64,000 nt of DNA from Haematobia irritans (GCF_050003625.1 NC_134397.1:147807526-147871525); one strand, 5' to 3'. Numbered from the stretch's first letter, positions 1-11,385 are shown. The notes: generated by a model not told the origin, from the letters alone. Numbers and translations: made by a program.

Positions 1-470
1 CCACAAGCCAAATCTGGGGATCGGTTTATATGGGGGCTATATATAATTAAGGACCGATGTGGACCAATTTTTGCATGGTTGTTAGAGACCATAGACCAAC
101 ACCATATACCAAATTTCAGCCGGATCGGATGAAATATGCTTCTGTTAGAGGCTCCACAAGCCAAATCTGAGGGTCCCTTTATATGGGGGCTATACGTAAA
201 AATGGACCGATATGACCCATTTTCAATACCATCCGACCTACATCGATAGCAACTACTTGTGCCAAGTTTCAAGTCGATAGCTTGTTTCGTTCGGAAGTTA
301 GCGTGATTTCAACAGACGGATGGACGGACGGACGGACATGCTTAGATCGACTCAGAATTTCACCACGACCCAGAATATATATACTTTATGGGGTCTTAAA
401 GCAATATTTCGATGTGTTACAAACGGAATGACAAAGTTAATATACCCCCATCCTATGATGGAGGGTATAA
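1..470 (+). mobile_element. Helitron-related mini-me/DINE-like element, 3' part (5' end outside window)
   Basis: The element opens with 153-bp-type repeats containing a tatatgggggctata motif. A GACGGACG microsatellite follows at about 312-340, then the mini-me-type core with cagaatatatatacttta near 370-390. It ends in a hairpin whose arms are tatacccccatc and gatggagggtata (about 450-470). Known mini-me elements of Diptera have exactly this order of a GTCY tract and a conserved core containing a TA tract. The repeats belong to the same subfamily as those at 3,304-3,925 on the other strand. The left end is cut by the window. Confidence 0.75.
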
Positions 471-1036
471 AAAAACCAATTCATGCACTGAAATGTACCA
501 AATGAAGCAAAGTTTTATTCAAAATACTATAGATTTAAAATTTGCAGAAAACAAAAAGAAAATTCCCGCTTCCATGCTCACAAAATGTCAAATCGGTAGA
601 TTGGACTATATGCACCCTCAATTCGCCTCTGTAACATATACTCCTAAACATATTCCACTTCAAGCATATATATTTTCAAAATTTTTTTTCAAACGAAACA
701 TTGTTTGTACTGTGCAAAACATAATATGTTTCACCTGAGGATATATTTTGCATATATTTGTAGTTTATTTGAATATTGCACCCCATAGCAAAATAATCGA
801 TATACAAACAAAAAATTGTCGCTTGTTAGATTGAACCAGCGTTTTTTTATTTTTTCATTCATACTAATAAAGAACATCTCAGGAAGTAGTTAGAATGTCA
901 TGCCGTGGTGTCATATTATGTGGCTGAGTGTGCTAAGGAGTTCTGTTATGGTGCTAACAGACCCAGGTACAACCCCGGTGGAAGCGTAGAAGTTTTTCAA
1001 TTTGTAACAATTAGATAAGAAAATAAAAGTGTAACA
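471..1036. other. Intergenic AT-rich DNA, no recognised feature
   Basis: No gene is supported. The 108-residue open frame beginning at 412 starts inside the mobile element tail and has AT-driven composition with no recognisable motif. Around 905-985 there is a short more GC-balanced stretch that may be another repeat fragment. Confidence 0.5.
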
Positions 1037-1442
1037 AACAAGTATATACAGCAGTAAGTTCGGCCGGGCCGAATCTTAAATACCCACCACCATGAACCAG
1101 ATATTAGGGTTTCCTTTGAAATTTCAGGAGGGCTAGAGGACTTGAGGACACTTCCCGAAGATAAATTTAAAGATTTCACCTATGAGGACTATATCAGATT
1201 CTGGATTTATAAGAACCATTTTTGCTTGAGTTTTAGAGGAATCATTAACATCTCTTGTAAGTGTGCAAGAAAAATATAAAATAACGTCTTGATTTGAAAT
1301 CTTAAATCTGTAGAAGTAAAATCTGTAAATTTTACATTGAGTTTCAAACAATTTTCATGATCAGTATTTACAATTTCTGGCAAATCAGATAAAAACTACG
1401 GTTTCTAGAAACCCAAGGAGTTTAATCGGGAGATCGTTCTGA

Positions 1443-2600
1443 TGGGGGCTATACTAAAATATGGACCGATACTCACCGCTTTCGGCACACCTCTTTATGA
1501 CCCGAAAATACCTATAGATTTCCAATTTCAGGCAAATAGGATAAAAACTTCGGATTCTAGAAGCCCAAGAAGTAAAATCGGGAAATCGGTCTATATGGGG
1601 GCTATACAAAAATATGGACCGATACTCACCATTTTCGGCACACCTCTTTATGGTCCCAAAATACCTCTAGATTTCCAATTTCAGACAAATTGGATAAAAA
1701 CTACGGTTTCTATAAACCCAAGACCCCAAATCGGGAGGTCGTTTTATATGGGGACCATAAGCGTAGGAAGGCCTCTGGGGAGGGGGCTTAGACCCCCCAG
1801 AAAAATTTTAGCCCCCCACCAGAATTTGAAAACCTATTTACGATTTTACATTTTTCTAAAAATTAAACAAGTATATACACAGCAGAAAGTTCCGCTAAAG
1901 ATTTTCATGCACAATCGAATTACTTTGGTTGTGGTAGCAGTTGCCGATGGCAATGTTTTTAATCTGGTATTTATAAAATAAATCTGTGATTGAACTTTTG
2001 ATTTAGTTGAATAACTAAAGTTCCTTTATTATTTTGTTTAGTCTGGTTTAGTCAATTTAATTTAAAAAATAGTAATTGATACTATTTGGGGGCTACACCA
2101 AAATATGGACCGATACTCACCATTCTCGGCACACCTCTTTATGGTCCTAAAATACCTCTAGATTTCCAATTTCAGACAAATTGGATAAAAACTACGGTTT
2201 CTATAAGCCCAAGACCCCAAATCGGGAGATCGCTCTATATGGGGGCTATACCAAAATATGGACGGATACTCACAATTTTTGGCACACGTATTTGTGGTCC
2301 TACAATACCTCTAGATTTCCAATTTCGCGCAAATTGGATGAAAACTACTGTTTCTATAAGCGAAAGACCCCAAATTGGGAGGTCGGTTTATATGGGGGCT
2401 ATACCAAAACATGGACCGACACTCACCATTTTTGGCACACCTCTTCAAGGTCCCAAAATATCTCTAGATTTTCAATTGCGCGCAAATTGGATGAAAACTA
2501 CGGTTTCTATAAGCGAAAGACCCCAAATCGGGAGGTCGGTTTATATGGGGGCTATACCAAAACATGGCCCGATACAGCCCATCTTCGAACTTGACCTGCG
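1443..2600 (+). repeat. Internal 153-bp tandem repeats (subfamily 1)
   Basis: The motif tgggg(g/a)cta occurs at 1,443, 1,596 and 1,749, and after the insertion at 2,087, 2,240, 2,393 and 2,546. Each uninterrupted step is exactly 153 bp. The plus strand stays open in one frame, giving repeated peptides of the form YMGAIPKYGPI. The frame is a consequence of a period divisible by three. No protein family is recognised. Confidence 0.85.
1756..2086. mobile_element. Insertion sharing the left end of the 15,553 DNA element
   Basis: The stretch starts cataagcgtaggaaggcctc and matches the left 330 bp of the element at 15,553-15,885 almost base for base, including a run of C after ttagcccccc. It breaks the 153-bp phase of the host repeat. 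The right half of the relative is absent, so this is either a deletion derivative or a truncated copy. Flanking atggggac and ttgggggc are only an imperfect target duplication. Confidence 0.65.
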
Positions 2601-2675
2601 CGCAGACAAAGGACGATTCTGTGCCAAATTTCAGGACGATAGCTCCATTATTGAATGCTGTAGCGTGATTACAAC

Positions 2676-2724
2676 AGACAGCCAGACAGACAGACAGACA
2701 GACAGACAGACGGACAGACGGACA
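2676..2724. repeat. GTCY-type microsatellite (CAGA/CGGA)n
   Basis: A run of cagacagacagacaga followed by cggacagacggac lies directly before the conserved core. The same position in the element carries the microsatellite in every related copy in the window (for example 312-340, 20,995-21,026, 31,192-31,230). Confidence 0.9.
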
Positions 2725-2862
2725 TGCTTATATCGTCTTAGAATTTCTCCCTGATCAAGAATATATATACTTTATATAGTCGGAAATCGATATTTCGATG
2801 CGTTACAAACGGAATGACAAACTTATTATACCCCGTCACCATTCTATGGTGGTGGGTATAAA

Positions 2863-3303
2863 AATACTGATAAAAATAAAAATTAAAATTGGAAAAAAAT
2901 GTTTTTTTTTTTTATTTCTTCATCCAAATGAACTTCCAAGGCACAACTTCTAAAGCAATGCAAAGGATCCAAAAATGGGATACTTCCGTCGTATGACAAA
3001 ACCATGTAAAATTCATTGGAGATTTTCCGAGATCGCACTACTTCCGAATTACAAATTTGGGGATCCAATCTACTTTTTTAGAAGGTCTTTTTTCACAAAA
3101 AAATTTCTAAAACACGGTGTTTAAGTTCAAATTAGTATGGTTAAAATTTATTCGTTATATGGGGACTTAAAATATTGTAAAATGACAATTTCCCTCTCTG
3201 TAGAAAATGTACACTAAACTCTGAATGCAGCCCTGTGCTTTCAGCACAATTCGATACATTTTTCTAACCAGTCGCGCCATTACCGTCTTTCGACGTCTAA
3301 GCT
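2863..3303. other. Intergenic AT-rich DNA, no recognised feature
   Basis: Poly-T at about 2,900-2,915 and short open frames only. No gene, RNA or terminal-repeat structure could be supported here. Confidence 0.5.
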
Positions 3304-3925
3304 TTGTTATCTAACAACCATGCAGAAATTGGTCCATATCGGTCCATAATTACATATAGCCCCCATATAAACCGATCCCCCGATTTGGCTTGCGGAGCCT
3401 CTAAGAAAACCAAATTTCATCCGATCCGGCTGAAATTTGGTACATGGTGTTAGTATATGGTCTCTAACAACCACGCAAAAATTGGTCCACATCGGTCCAT
3501 AATTATATATACCCTCCATATAAACCGATCACCCGATTTGGCTTGCGGACCCTCTAAGAGAAGCAAATTTCATCCGATCCGGCTAAAATTTGGTACATGG
3601 TGTTGGTATATGTTCTCGAATAACCATGCAAAAATTGGTCCACTTCGTCCCATAATTATATATTACCCCCATATAAACCGATACCCAGATTTGACCTCCG
3701 GAGCCTTTTAGAGGAGCAAAATTCATCCGATCGGATTGAAATTTGTTACGTGATGTTAGTATGTTGTCTCTAACAACCACGCCAAAATTGGTCCATATCG
3801 GTCCATAATTATATATAGCCCCCATATAAGCCGATCCCCAGATTTGAACTCCGGAGCCTCTTAGAGGAGCAAAATTCATCAGATCCGGCTGAAATTTGGT
3901 ACGTGGTGTTAGCATATGATATCGA
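3304..3925 (-). repeat. 153-bp tandem repeats (subfamily 3), minus strand
   Basis: Four units start with acca(t/c)gc(a/c)(g/a)aaattgg at about 3,317, 3,470, 3,623 and 3,777, so the period is again about 153 bp. On the minus strand each unit contains atatgggggctat. The sequence is an inverted copy of the repeats at 1-290. It has no ends of its own and is an internal fragment of the Helitron-related family. Confidence 0.8.
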
Positions 3926-3937
3926 TTCATAATCATG

Positions 3938-4426
3938 GTTGCCACTCGAGCCAAAAAAAGTCTACCAAAATGTTATTTTTATAGAAAACATTGTCAAAAT
4001 GTTATTTCTATAGAAAATTTTGTCAAAACTTTATTTCTATAGAAACACTTGTCAAAATTTTATTTTTATAGAAAATTTTGTCGAAATTTTATTTCTATAT
4101 TTTTGGTTTTAGTCCAGCTCAAGGTCATTAATGAAAAACTCAAGATGTTTTTTATTTGAGTTTTACATTATTGAAGACAATATTTCGATTTGGCATCGTC
4201 AATCTTCATAGAAATTTTTTTCAAAATTTTATTTCTATAGAAAATTTTGTCAAAATTTTATTTCTATAGAAAATTTTGTCAAAACTTTATTTCTATAGAA
4301 AATTTTGTCAAAATTTTATTTTTATAGAATTTTTTTTCCAAATTTTACTTCTATAGAAAATGTTGTCAAAATTTTATTTTGTCAAAATTTTATTTTGTCA
4401 AAATTTTATTTCTATAGAAACTTAAA
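3938..4426. repeat. About 30-bp palindromic tandem repeats (TTTCTATAGAAA type)
   Basis: After a short head, ggttgccactcgagcc, the sequence repeats a unit of tttctatagaaaa plus ttttgtcaaaatttta about 12 times, with a diverged spacer at 4,090-4,205. The unit contains the perfect palindrome tttctatagaaa. Similar arrays lie at 6,355-6,960 and 28,985-29,180, both near a gttgccac head, so this is probably a dispersed element with an internal minisatellite. There are no unique spacers, so it is not a CRISPR array. Confidence 0.75.
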
Positions 4427-4439
4427 ACTTAATTAGATA

Positions 4440-4640
4440 CGTATTTTATCGGCCTTTTTTAGTTTAATATATATCACGTATGGACTATATGGTATATATT
4501 ACGGTGTTAGGAAGTTTTAAGATACCGTGCAAGTAATTCGATTGTGGATGACAGTCTTCAGTAGAATTTTCTACGCAATCCATGGTGGAGGGTACATAAG
4601 CTTCGGCCTGGTCGAACTTACGGCTGTATATACCTGTTTT
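4440..4640 (-). mobile_element. Helitron-related element, 5' end fragment
   Basis: Read on the minus strand it begins ggtatatacagccgtaagtt, then a ggccgaagc palindrome region and taccctccaccatgga. This is the 5' terminal block seen at 1,037-1,100. The rest of the element is missing. Confidence 0.65.
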
Positions 4641-4745
4641 TGTTTTTTTCGTATTGTATGCTTTTATTGTTTGTATGGATTAAATATTTGCCATATATTT
4701 TTTAATAATATTATGTTCCGCCGCAGGGCCTTAGCCGATTTAGTT

Positions 4746-5062
4746 TAGGTTAGGTATAGTGGCAGCCCGATATTTCAGAGTCACTTAGAGTATTCAGTCC
4801 ATTGTGATACCACAATGGTTAACATCTCTCTTATAACTGAGTGCTTCCCGATTCTATGTTAAGCTCAATGACAAGGGACCTCCTTTTTTATAGCCGAGTC
4901 CGAACTGCACATTGCAGTGAAACCATTTAGAGAAGCTTTGAAACACTCAGAAATGTCACCAGCATTACTGAGGTTGGATAATCCACCGCTGAAAAACTTT
5001 TTGGTGTTTGGTCGAAACTTGGTTTGAACCCACGACCCTGTATATGCACCACGGCGGCTCCC
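4746..5062 (-). mobile_element. tRNA-derived SINE, near full length
   Basis: On the minus strand the element starts gggagccgccgtggtgca, then gtcgtgggttcaaaccaa (degenerate B box), and ends in gggctgccac and ataacctaaccta. The A-box part of the tRNA-like head is deleted: compared with the copy at 36,606, about 20 bp between gtgca and tatac are missing. The 3' tail of about 75 bp is shared with the LINE at 49,378. This copy could not be expected to have a normal pol III promoter. Confidence 0.85.
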
Positions 5063-5890
5063 GATTACCCGATTTAAACTTTAAGCTTTAGGGATTTTGT
5101 AGAAGTCTAAAAACTTTATTGCATGACAAACCACTCGGAGGTCACTTGTCATTGAACTGAATATAGAATAGAGCAGCACTCAATGATAATAAAGAAATTC
5201 ATCACCTGTGATATTATAATGCTCCAGATAGTTGATTATTTGGTGTTAAACATCAATCTATTCTAGAGTTCCTCCTCGATATATGTATGTAATAGAATCT
5301 CTTAACGTCAATATTTGGTGTCAAATGTCTAGCCTATGTATATGAGACGAGGCCAATCATAATGTCTAAGATCACTTATAGTTTGTCATTGGTGGGCCTT
5401 AGTGTATCTATTCGTTCTCAGATTCTATGCCCCTTTTAATTGTTGCTCGTCACAGTTTATAACCATTGTCCCTAAGGCCACAAGCACAACTGTGGCCAAT
5501 GTGTATCTGCAAATGGGTACAGTGAAGTGAAGTGAACTCAATGTTTGAATTGCGGCAAACTAAAAGTGTTAAAATTATTACAGTCCCCCAGGCCATTAGT
5601 GCGCGTAGTGGTGTGACCTTTAACGCACGAACATCACAGACACTCACCCACCACCAGCGTTGTGTGTGGTAATATTAGCATAATAATAGAGCAAATGCAG
5701 GTTATAGCCATGTAAAAAGTCGGTTAGTGAATATTGCGTGTAACGCATGGGTGCATTCAACAAGACCATGTTTTACGAGCCTATCCGTCCAAATGTCCAA
5801 AACAGACAAATGCATTGATGTACGATGGGGGTATGGTAATTTGAGGAATATATTCAGCGAACTGCAGAAACTCATTATGTATTTGTGCCA
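5063..5890. other. Unassigned intergenic DNA
   Basis: The first 50 bp contain gggattttgtagaagt, a remnant of the Helitron-related family. The remainder is less AT-rich than its surroundings and may be true host intergenic sequence. Open frames of 60-72 residues occur on both strands over each other, with no motif and no codon pattern that supports a gene. Confidence 0.45.
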
Positions 5891-6960
5891 CGACTGCCAC
5901 AGTAAGTAGAATTCTACCACAAATGGTAGATGTTCTACTGTTTGGTAGATTGGTAGGATTCTTGACGTTTTGGTAGACTTTGCAAAATATGATGAGCCGA
6001 TTAAATTTTCAATGTTAACGACACAAAAGCAAGAGAACTAAGTAAGAAAAATATGCTGCAAAGCCTCTTGAATAGTTTCAAATAAGTTTTCTTTTTATTT
6101 TGTTCATTTTTGTTGTCTTAAGGTGTGTTTTACTAAAAGCTTCCTTATAAAATGAAGACCGCCTAAAGGCGGGCTTGGGCATTAGAGGATTCACATGAAA
6201 GAACATTTTGTTTGACTTGTCTTTAATAATTCCAAAAATTAACGAAATCGTGTTTAAATTTGTTGACTTGAAACGTTAAAAAATTGGACATGTTTTTCGA
6301 TAACAACAGGCTGTTTTTTACTTGAACATAGCATAATTTGTACTTGCAGCCTACCTCTGTAGAAATACAATTTTGATAAAATTTCTATAGAAATAAAATT
6401 TTGACAAAATTTTCTATAGAAATAAAATTTTGCAAAAACTTTTCTATCGAAACAAAATTTTGACAAAATTTTCCATATAAATAAAATTTTGATAAAATTT
6501 TCTGTAGGAATAAAATTTTAACAAAATATTCTATATAAGTAATATTTTGACAACATTTTCTTAAGAAATAAAATTTTAGCAAAATTTTTATATATAAAGA
6601 AATTTTGACAAAATTTTCTGTAGAAATGAAATTTTCCATAGAAATAAGATTTTTACAAAACTTTCTATAGAAATAAAATTTTGACAAAAATTTCCAAGGA
6701 AATAATTTAGTTCTGTAGAAAATTTTATCAACATCTTATTTCTATAGAAAATTTTATCAACATTTTATTTCTATAGAAAATTTTGTTAAAATTTTATTTC
6801 TATAGAAAATTTTGTCAAAATTTTATTTCTTTGGAAATTTTTGTCAAAATTTTCTATAGAAATAAAATTTTAACAAAATTTTCTATAGAAATAAAATGTT
6901 GATAAAATTTTCTATAGAAATAAGATGTTGATAAAATTTTCTACAGAACTAAATTTTCTA
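5891..6960. repeat. Repeat element with 30-bp palindromic units in both orientations
   Basis: A head near 5,893-5,990 has several gtagaattctacc / ggtagat segments. A piece at 6,110-6,350 is related to the MITE at 10,731-11,385. From 6,355 to about 6,700 the unit reads ttttctatagaaataaaa, from about 6,715 to 6,840 it is inverted (ttatttctatagaaaa), and it inverts again to 6,960. The change of orientation makes the region able to fold back on itself. Confidence 0.7.
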
Positions 6961-6966
6961 TAGGAA

Positions 6967-7082
6967 TTAACATGGAATCGGGTAGCACTCAGTGATAAGA
7001 GAGAAGTTCACCACTGTGGTATCACAATGGACTGAATAGTCTAAGTAAGCCTGATACATCGGGCTGCCACATAACCTAACCT
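6967..7082 (+). mobile_element. tRNA-derived SINE, 3' fragment
   Basis: It begins ttaacatggaatcgggtagc and ends with catcgggctgccacataa and cctaacct. This is the 3' third of the SINE seen complete at 4,746, in the opposite orientation. The tRNA-like head is absent, as expected for a 5'-truncated retroposed copy. Confidence 0.85.
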
Positions 7083-8144
7083 ACTTTTAGCCGAAATCAA
7101 TAAATTTGAACATATTTTATTAGCCCTAAATTTAGAATATACTCTCGTATGTGAGACTATAATGATATTGTATGAAATTAGTAATTCACACACTATCTGT
7201 GTAACTATGACGATGACCTCTCTAAATGTTATAATTTAACCTAATAATAATAGATGTAATGGAATATTTCAAATAAGTCATTGTTGTTAAAATGTTCATT
7301 CGTTTAATGTTGTTGCTGCTGCTGATGCTTTTTCATCTATGACGACAACATTATAATTATTTTGGAAAATATATTCCTCCCCAATTGTTGCAGTTGTTGT
7401 AGATTTTATTGGCATTTGTTTTGATACTAGGGACATAAGGTGCCCTCACACATAAAATAAAATTACATGAAAAACTCCAATTATACCTTATATTTATTGC
7501 AGATTAGGAAGAGGGAACTATTGTAAGGTGGGACATCATATTATTATTATTAAGCACACTATTAAAAATTGTCCACCATTTAAAGTGGCGGGATCACATT
7601 ATTCCGGTCACTCCAAGAGTAGGTGGTCGCCATTTAATCATCATTTCCATGTCATTGCCTTTGACTCGCAAATACTACAAAGGTTTGCAAGGCTCGACTA
7701 CACAGAAAAAATATCACCAAAAGATTTCCAATTAAAAAGTTGAAAAATTTTTCAATTAATAAATTAATTAATAAATTAACTTAAATTAATCAAAATAGAA
7801 ACACAAAGATAATTATGTCAATGATTGAAATTTTTTAATTTAAAAAATACTTCATACAATTGACATTTTAATTAAACTCGGAAGACTTAAAAATTTACTT
7901 CAAACAATATATTTTAAATCAAACTAAAAACACTAACCCCCATTTTCATGAAGCTCCGTTAGTGCTACGTCAGCTAACGAAATTTTAAACCGTACTATGG
8001 ACATATCTGTCATCTTGCCTATATATTTCATATGACAGTTAGGAACTTAACCGCTGAAATTTTTTCAGTAAAACTTAACCGGGTCACTTGATAATATATA
8101 GCATTTTAGGGGGTTTGATGACAAATCTTTTCCCAAGCAAATCA
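7083..8144. other. Unassigned intergenic DNA with AT-rich dispersed repeat
   Basis: 7,083-7,740 has no repeat signature I recognise and includes short trinucleotide runs (gttgttgctgctgctg near 7,308). 7,740-7,925 consists of attaat/aattaa motifs of the dispersed AT-rich repeat also seen at 12,440. No gene is supported. Confidence 0.5.
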
Positions 8145-8407
8145 GTTCAACCAGTACGCTTCCCGAAGAAAAAATTTAAACATTCTACCTATGAAGACCA
8201 GATCAGATTCTGGATTTATGAGAACCAATTTTATTTGAGTTTTTGAGAAATCATAAACATATCGTGTATATGATGAAATAACGCCTTGATTTGAAATCTT
8301 AAATATGTAGATTTTTCCCGCCATTATTTAAATGAATACGATGAGTAAAATCTGGAAATTTTGCTTTCAGTTTCAAGCAATTTTCATGATCAGTGCGCCT
8401 GCCATAC

Positions 8408-8612
8408 CCTGAAAGAAGTGTTTTCTGAGGAACGAAATTTAATACAAGCAAAGTTTTCTTTTGACATAAATTTTATAGACAATCGTTGAATCGCTTATCA
8501 AAAATTCGGATTAGTTTGCTCTAAACGAAAATACTTTATACGAAAGGGGAATTTCGTTTGTCTAAAGTTTCATTCCGGAGGAAAATATTTTTTCTTTGGG
8601 TGTACCCTCAAG
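8408..8612. mobile_element. Small MITE-like insertion with imperfect terminal inverted repeats
   Basis: The left end, ccctgaaagaagtgttttct then gaggaacgaaat, is an imperfect inverse of the right end, tttcattccggaggaaaat then ttttctttgggtgta. It lies between two parts of the Helitron-related element. A clear target duplication was not found. Confidence 0.5.
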
Positions 8613-8866
8613 AAGTTAAATCGGTCTATATCGATGCCATGCCAAATGGACCGTGAGGGTCTAAAATTGCAGTATATTTAAATTTCTGTACAAATCGAAT
8701 AAAAACTACGGTTTCTAGAAGCCCAAGGAGTTAAATCTGGAGATCAGTCTATGTGGAGGCTATATTAAAACATGGGTCGACACACACCATATTCGGCTGA
8801 CGTATCGTGTTTGTGGTCAGCCGGATTCCAAAAGTCCTAGAAATAAATTCAGGAGTTAGGTCTATA

Positions 8867-9830
8867 TGGGGGCTATACCAAAACATGGAACAGTACGCAC
8901 CACCTCTTAATGTTTCTCAAATTTCTCTAGAATTCTACTTTCAGACGAATTGGGCGAAAACTACGAATTCTAGAAGCTTAACAGATTCTAGAAGCCCAAG
9001 AAATAAAGACGGGAGATCAGTCTATATGGGGGCTACACCAAAATATGAACCAATAGGCACCATTTGCGACACACATACTTGTGATCTTAAAATACCTCTA
9101 GATTTTCAATTTCAAACAAATCGACCAGAAAATATAGTCTCTAGACGCCCAAGAAGTAAAATCGAGAAGTCGGTCTATATGGGGGTTATATATCTATATG
9201 GACCGATACACCTCAATTTCGGCACACATATTTGGGGTCCCAAAATACCTCTAGATTTCCAATTTCAGGCAAATCGGGTTATAAATACAGTTTATAGAAG
9301 CCCAAGAATAAAAATCGGGAGATCGGTCTATATGGCGACTATACCAAAACATGAACAGATACGGACCATTTGCGACACACCTCTTAATGGTCCTAAACTA
9401 CCTCTAGATTTTCAATTTCAGGCACATCGGATAGAAAATACAGTTTCTAGACGCCCAAAAAGCAAAATCGGGAGATTGGTCTATATGGGGGCTATACCAA
9501 ACCATCGACCGATACGGACCATTTACGACACAGCTCTTTTTGGTCTCAAGATACCTATAGATTTCCAATTTCAGGTAAATCGGACAATAAATACAGATTC
9601 TAGAAGCCCAAGAAGCAAATTCGGGAGATCGGTCTATATGGGGGCTATACCAAAACATGGACCGATACGGACCATTTTTGGCACACCTTTTTATGGTCCT
9701 CAAGTACCTCTAGATTTTCAATTTCAGGCAAATTGGATAAAAACTACGGTTTTTTTATGCCCAAGACCCCAAATCGGAAAATCGGTTTATATGGGAACTA
9801 TATCAAAACTTGGACCGATATAGCCCATCT
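8867..9830 (+). repeat. 153-bp tandem repeats with a continuous 338-codon open frame
   Basis: The aligned motif position falls at 8,867, 9,027, 9,180, 9,333, 9,486, 9,639 and 9,792: one step of 160 and five steps of exactly 153 bp. The plus strand is open from 8,807 to 9,823, encoding about six 51-residue repeats with conserved sPRsKIGRSVYMGaI and kiPLDFQFQ blocks. I do not call this a gene. It has no promoter or family match, the frame passes through a known repeat type, and the same frame is interrupted in other copies. Confidence 0.85.
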
Positions 9831-10071
9831 TCGAACTTGACTTGCCTGCAAACAAAAAAACGAGTCTGTGCCAAATTTCAGGACGATAGCTCCATTATGG
9901 AAGGCTGTAGCGTGATTACAACAGACAGACGGACATGCTTATATCGTCTTTGAATTTCTCACTGATAAAGAGTATATACTTTATATAGTCGGAAATCGAC
10001 ATTTCGATGTGTTACACACGGAATGACAAACTTATTATACCCCCATCATCATTCTATGGTGGTGGGTACAA

Positions 10072-10730
10072 AAGTAATTGAAATTTGCTAATGAAATCAA
10101 TAAATTTTTTAATCAAGTATTTTTTATACCCAATTAAAACTGTGATTGATACTATCAATTTCGCGATTGAAGATATTTCAATTAAAAAATAATTGGATCA
10201 ATTAATTCCGTTAAATTTAATATTTCTTCTGGGTATTTCTAATATTTCTTCTGGGTATGTATACTAAAAGATTTTTCTGAAAGATAGAGTTAGACCAATT
10301 GGGTCGATTCGTGGATTGAGTCAAAAGAGGAGTCGTTTTTTGTCGTGGTATCTGTATGTTGCAAGGAAGATGGGAAAATATAGAGGCTAACGATAGAATA
10401 TATTTCGAATAATCAATTGCTGCATTTTTTCACACTAAATAATCAAACAGTTTATCTTTGCGGCGATTGTCAGTTGAGTTGTGGCTATTTTGACATACGA
10501 GACATCTGCTCCGAGGTACCATTCTCGTGTGTGTCCGTTGCACAAACCATTTTCTCTTACGGTTACTTGTCTCTTCGATACAGACATGTCTAAGATATTG
10601 GATCAGTATTTCAAAAAGTGTCTTTCTTGACAGACACAAGCTATTATGTTTGGCTGAAAACGTAAGATTTATTATTTATTACGCCATTGAGTAAGCAATA
10701 GGAAGGGTGCATATTCTGACAAGTGTTCAC
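10072..10730. other. AT-rich dispersed repeat and unassigned DNA
   Basis: 10,075-10,235 is the dispersed repeat with gtgattgatactatcaatt and ttggatcaattaatt. A short duplication of tatttcttctgggtat lies at 10,223-10,257. 10,260-10,730 shows no recognisable element or gene. Confidence 0.5.
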
Positions 10731-11385
10731 TAAAAAAAATATTGTAGTGAGGTCAAAGATTTCATGTCTTTAAAATACGAATACAACTTTTGCTTAGCAT
10801 AGAAGACGCATTCCTCTAAAATAAAGTTATTTTCCTTGTCCAAAAGTCGATAAACTTTTCAATGAAGTCGTATTTTCCTTATAATTAAGTGATTTGATTA
10901 AAAAATGGGTATCTTAACATGAAAGAAAAAATTTATAGGCTAAGGTCAACTTGACTTTAATAATTCAGAAAAATTCTTTAAATTTAATGAAATTGTCTTT
11001 AAATTTGTTGTCTTTTTGCATCTTGACTACAAAGCAAAAAATCGTTCAAGTATAGGACATGTTTTTCAAAACTTTATTTTAAAGAAGTTTTTTACTTCAA
11101 ACATAGCATAATTTCTACTGGAAGTCGAGTCTTAATTTGGAAAATAAAGTTGCCGTTAACTCGTTTTTAAAGAACTTTGATAGCATATGAAGAAAAAAAG
11201 CTGAGAAAGTGAAAAATTAAAATTTGCTTCCTAGAAGCAAGTACACAAAACCTAAATTTAAAAGAGAATTGTGTCTTAAAAGTATCCTTACTTGTATTCT
11301 CCGCTTCTTAGGCTCGGAATCAATACCAAATTTTTTAAAGTAAAGACAAAATCTTTGGAACCGAGTATGCTTTTTTTTCAGTGTA
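10731..11385. mobile_element. MITE with imperfect terminal inverted repeats
   Basis: The left end (cactaaaaaaaatattgt, then aaagatttcatgtcttta) pairs with the inverse of the right end (taaagacaaaatcttt, then gcttttttttcagtg). Related copies without both ends lie at 6,110-6,350 and at 35,029-35,420, sharing ttccttgtccaaaag and cttataattaagtgatt. No coding capacity is evident. Confidence 0.6.

Larger units (their letters stand above)
1037..2862 (+). mobile_element. Helitron-related mini-me/DINE-like element, near complete
   Basis: The 5' end reads acaagtatatacagcagtaa, followed by a palindromic ttcggccgggccgaa and the subterminal repeat tacccaccaccatg. The 3' end carries the inverse, catt..atggtggtgggtataa, within a hairpin at about 2,829-2,862. 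In between lie exact 153-bp repeats (from 1,443), a CAGA/CGGA microsatellite (about 2,676-2,724) and the core gatcaagaatatatatactt near 2,753-2,772. Subterminal inverted repeats plus a 3' hairpin are the structure known for Helentron-associated non-autonomous elements. No rolling-circle replicase or helicase is encoded. A 330-bp insertion at 1,756-2,086 interrupts the repeat array. Confidence 0.75.
8145..10071 (+). mobile_element. Helitron-related mini-me/DINE-like element, 5' end eroded
   Basis: 8,150-8,395 aligns by eye with 1,135-1,375 of the element at 1,037 (cttcccgaag, cagattctggatttat, cttgatttgaaatctta). A MITE-like insertion follows, then seven or eight 153-bp repeats, a short GTCY tract (about 9,925-9,937), the core gagtatatactttatatagt and a terminal hairpin ending tggtggtgggta near 10,068. 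The extreme 5' terminus seen at 1,037 is not found. No transposition protein is encoded. Confidence 0.75.

Noticed and set aside
5450..5920. Short frames of 60-72 codons in comparatively balanced sequence
   Set aside because: Frames exist on both strands at the same place, no domain or conserved motif is visible, and no splice-linked exons could be argued.
3938..6960. CRISPR array
   Set aside because: The 30-bp units are contiguous with no unique spacers, change orientation and occur in a eukaryotic transposon context.
8807..9823. 338-codon open reading frame as a gene
   Set aside because: It lies across 153-bp tandem repeats of a mobile element. Equivalent frames are broken in other copies, and no family or start context supports it.
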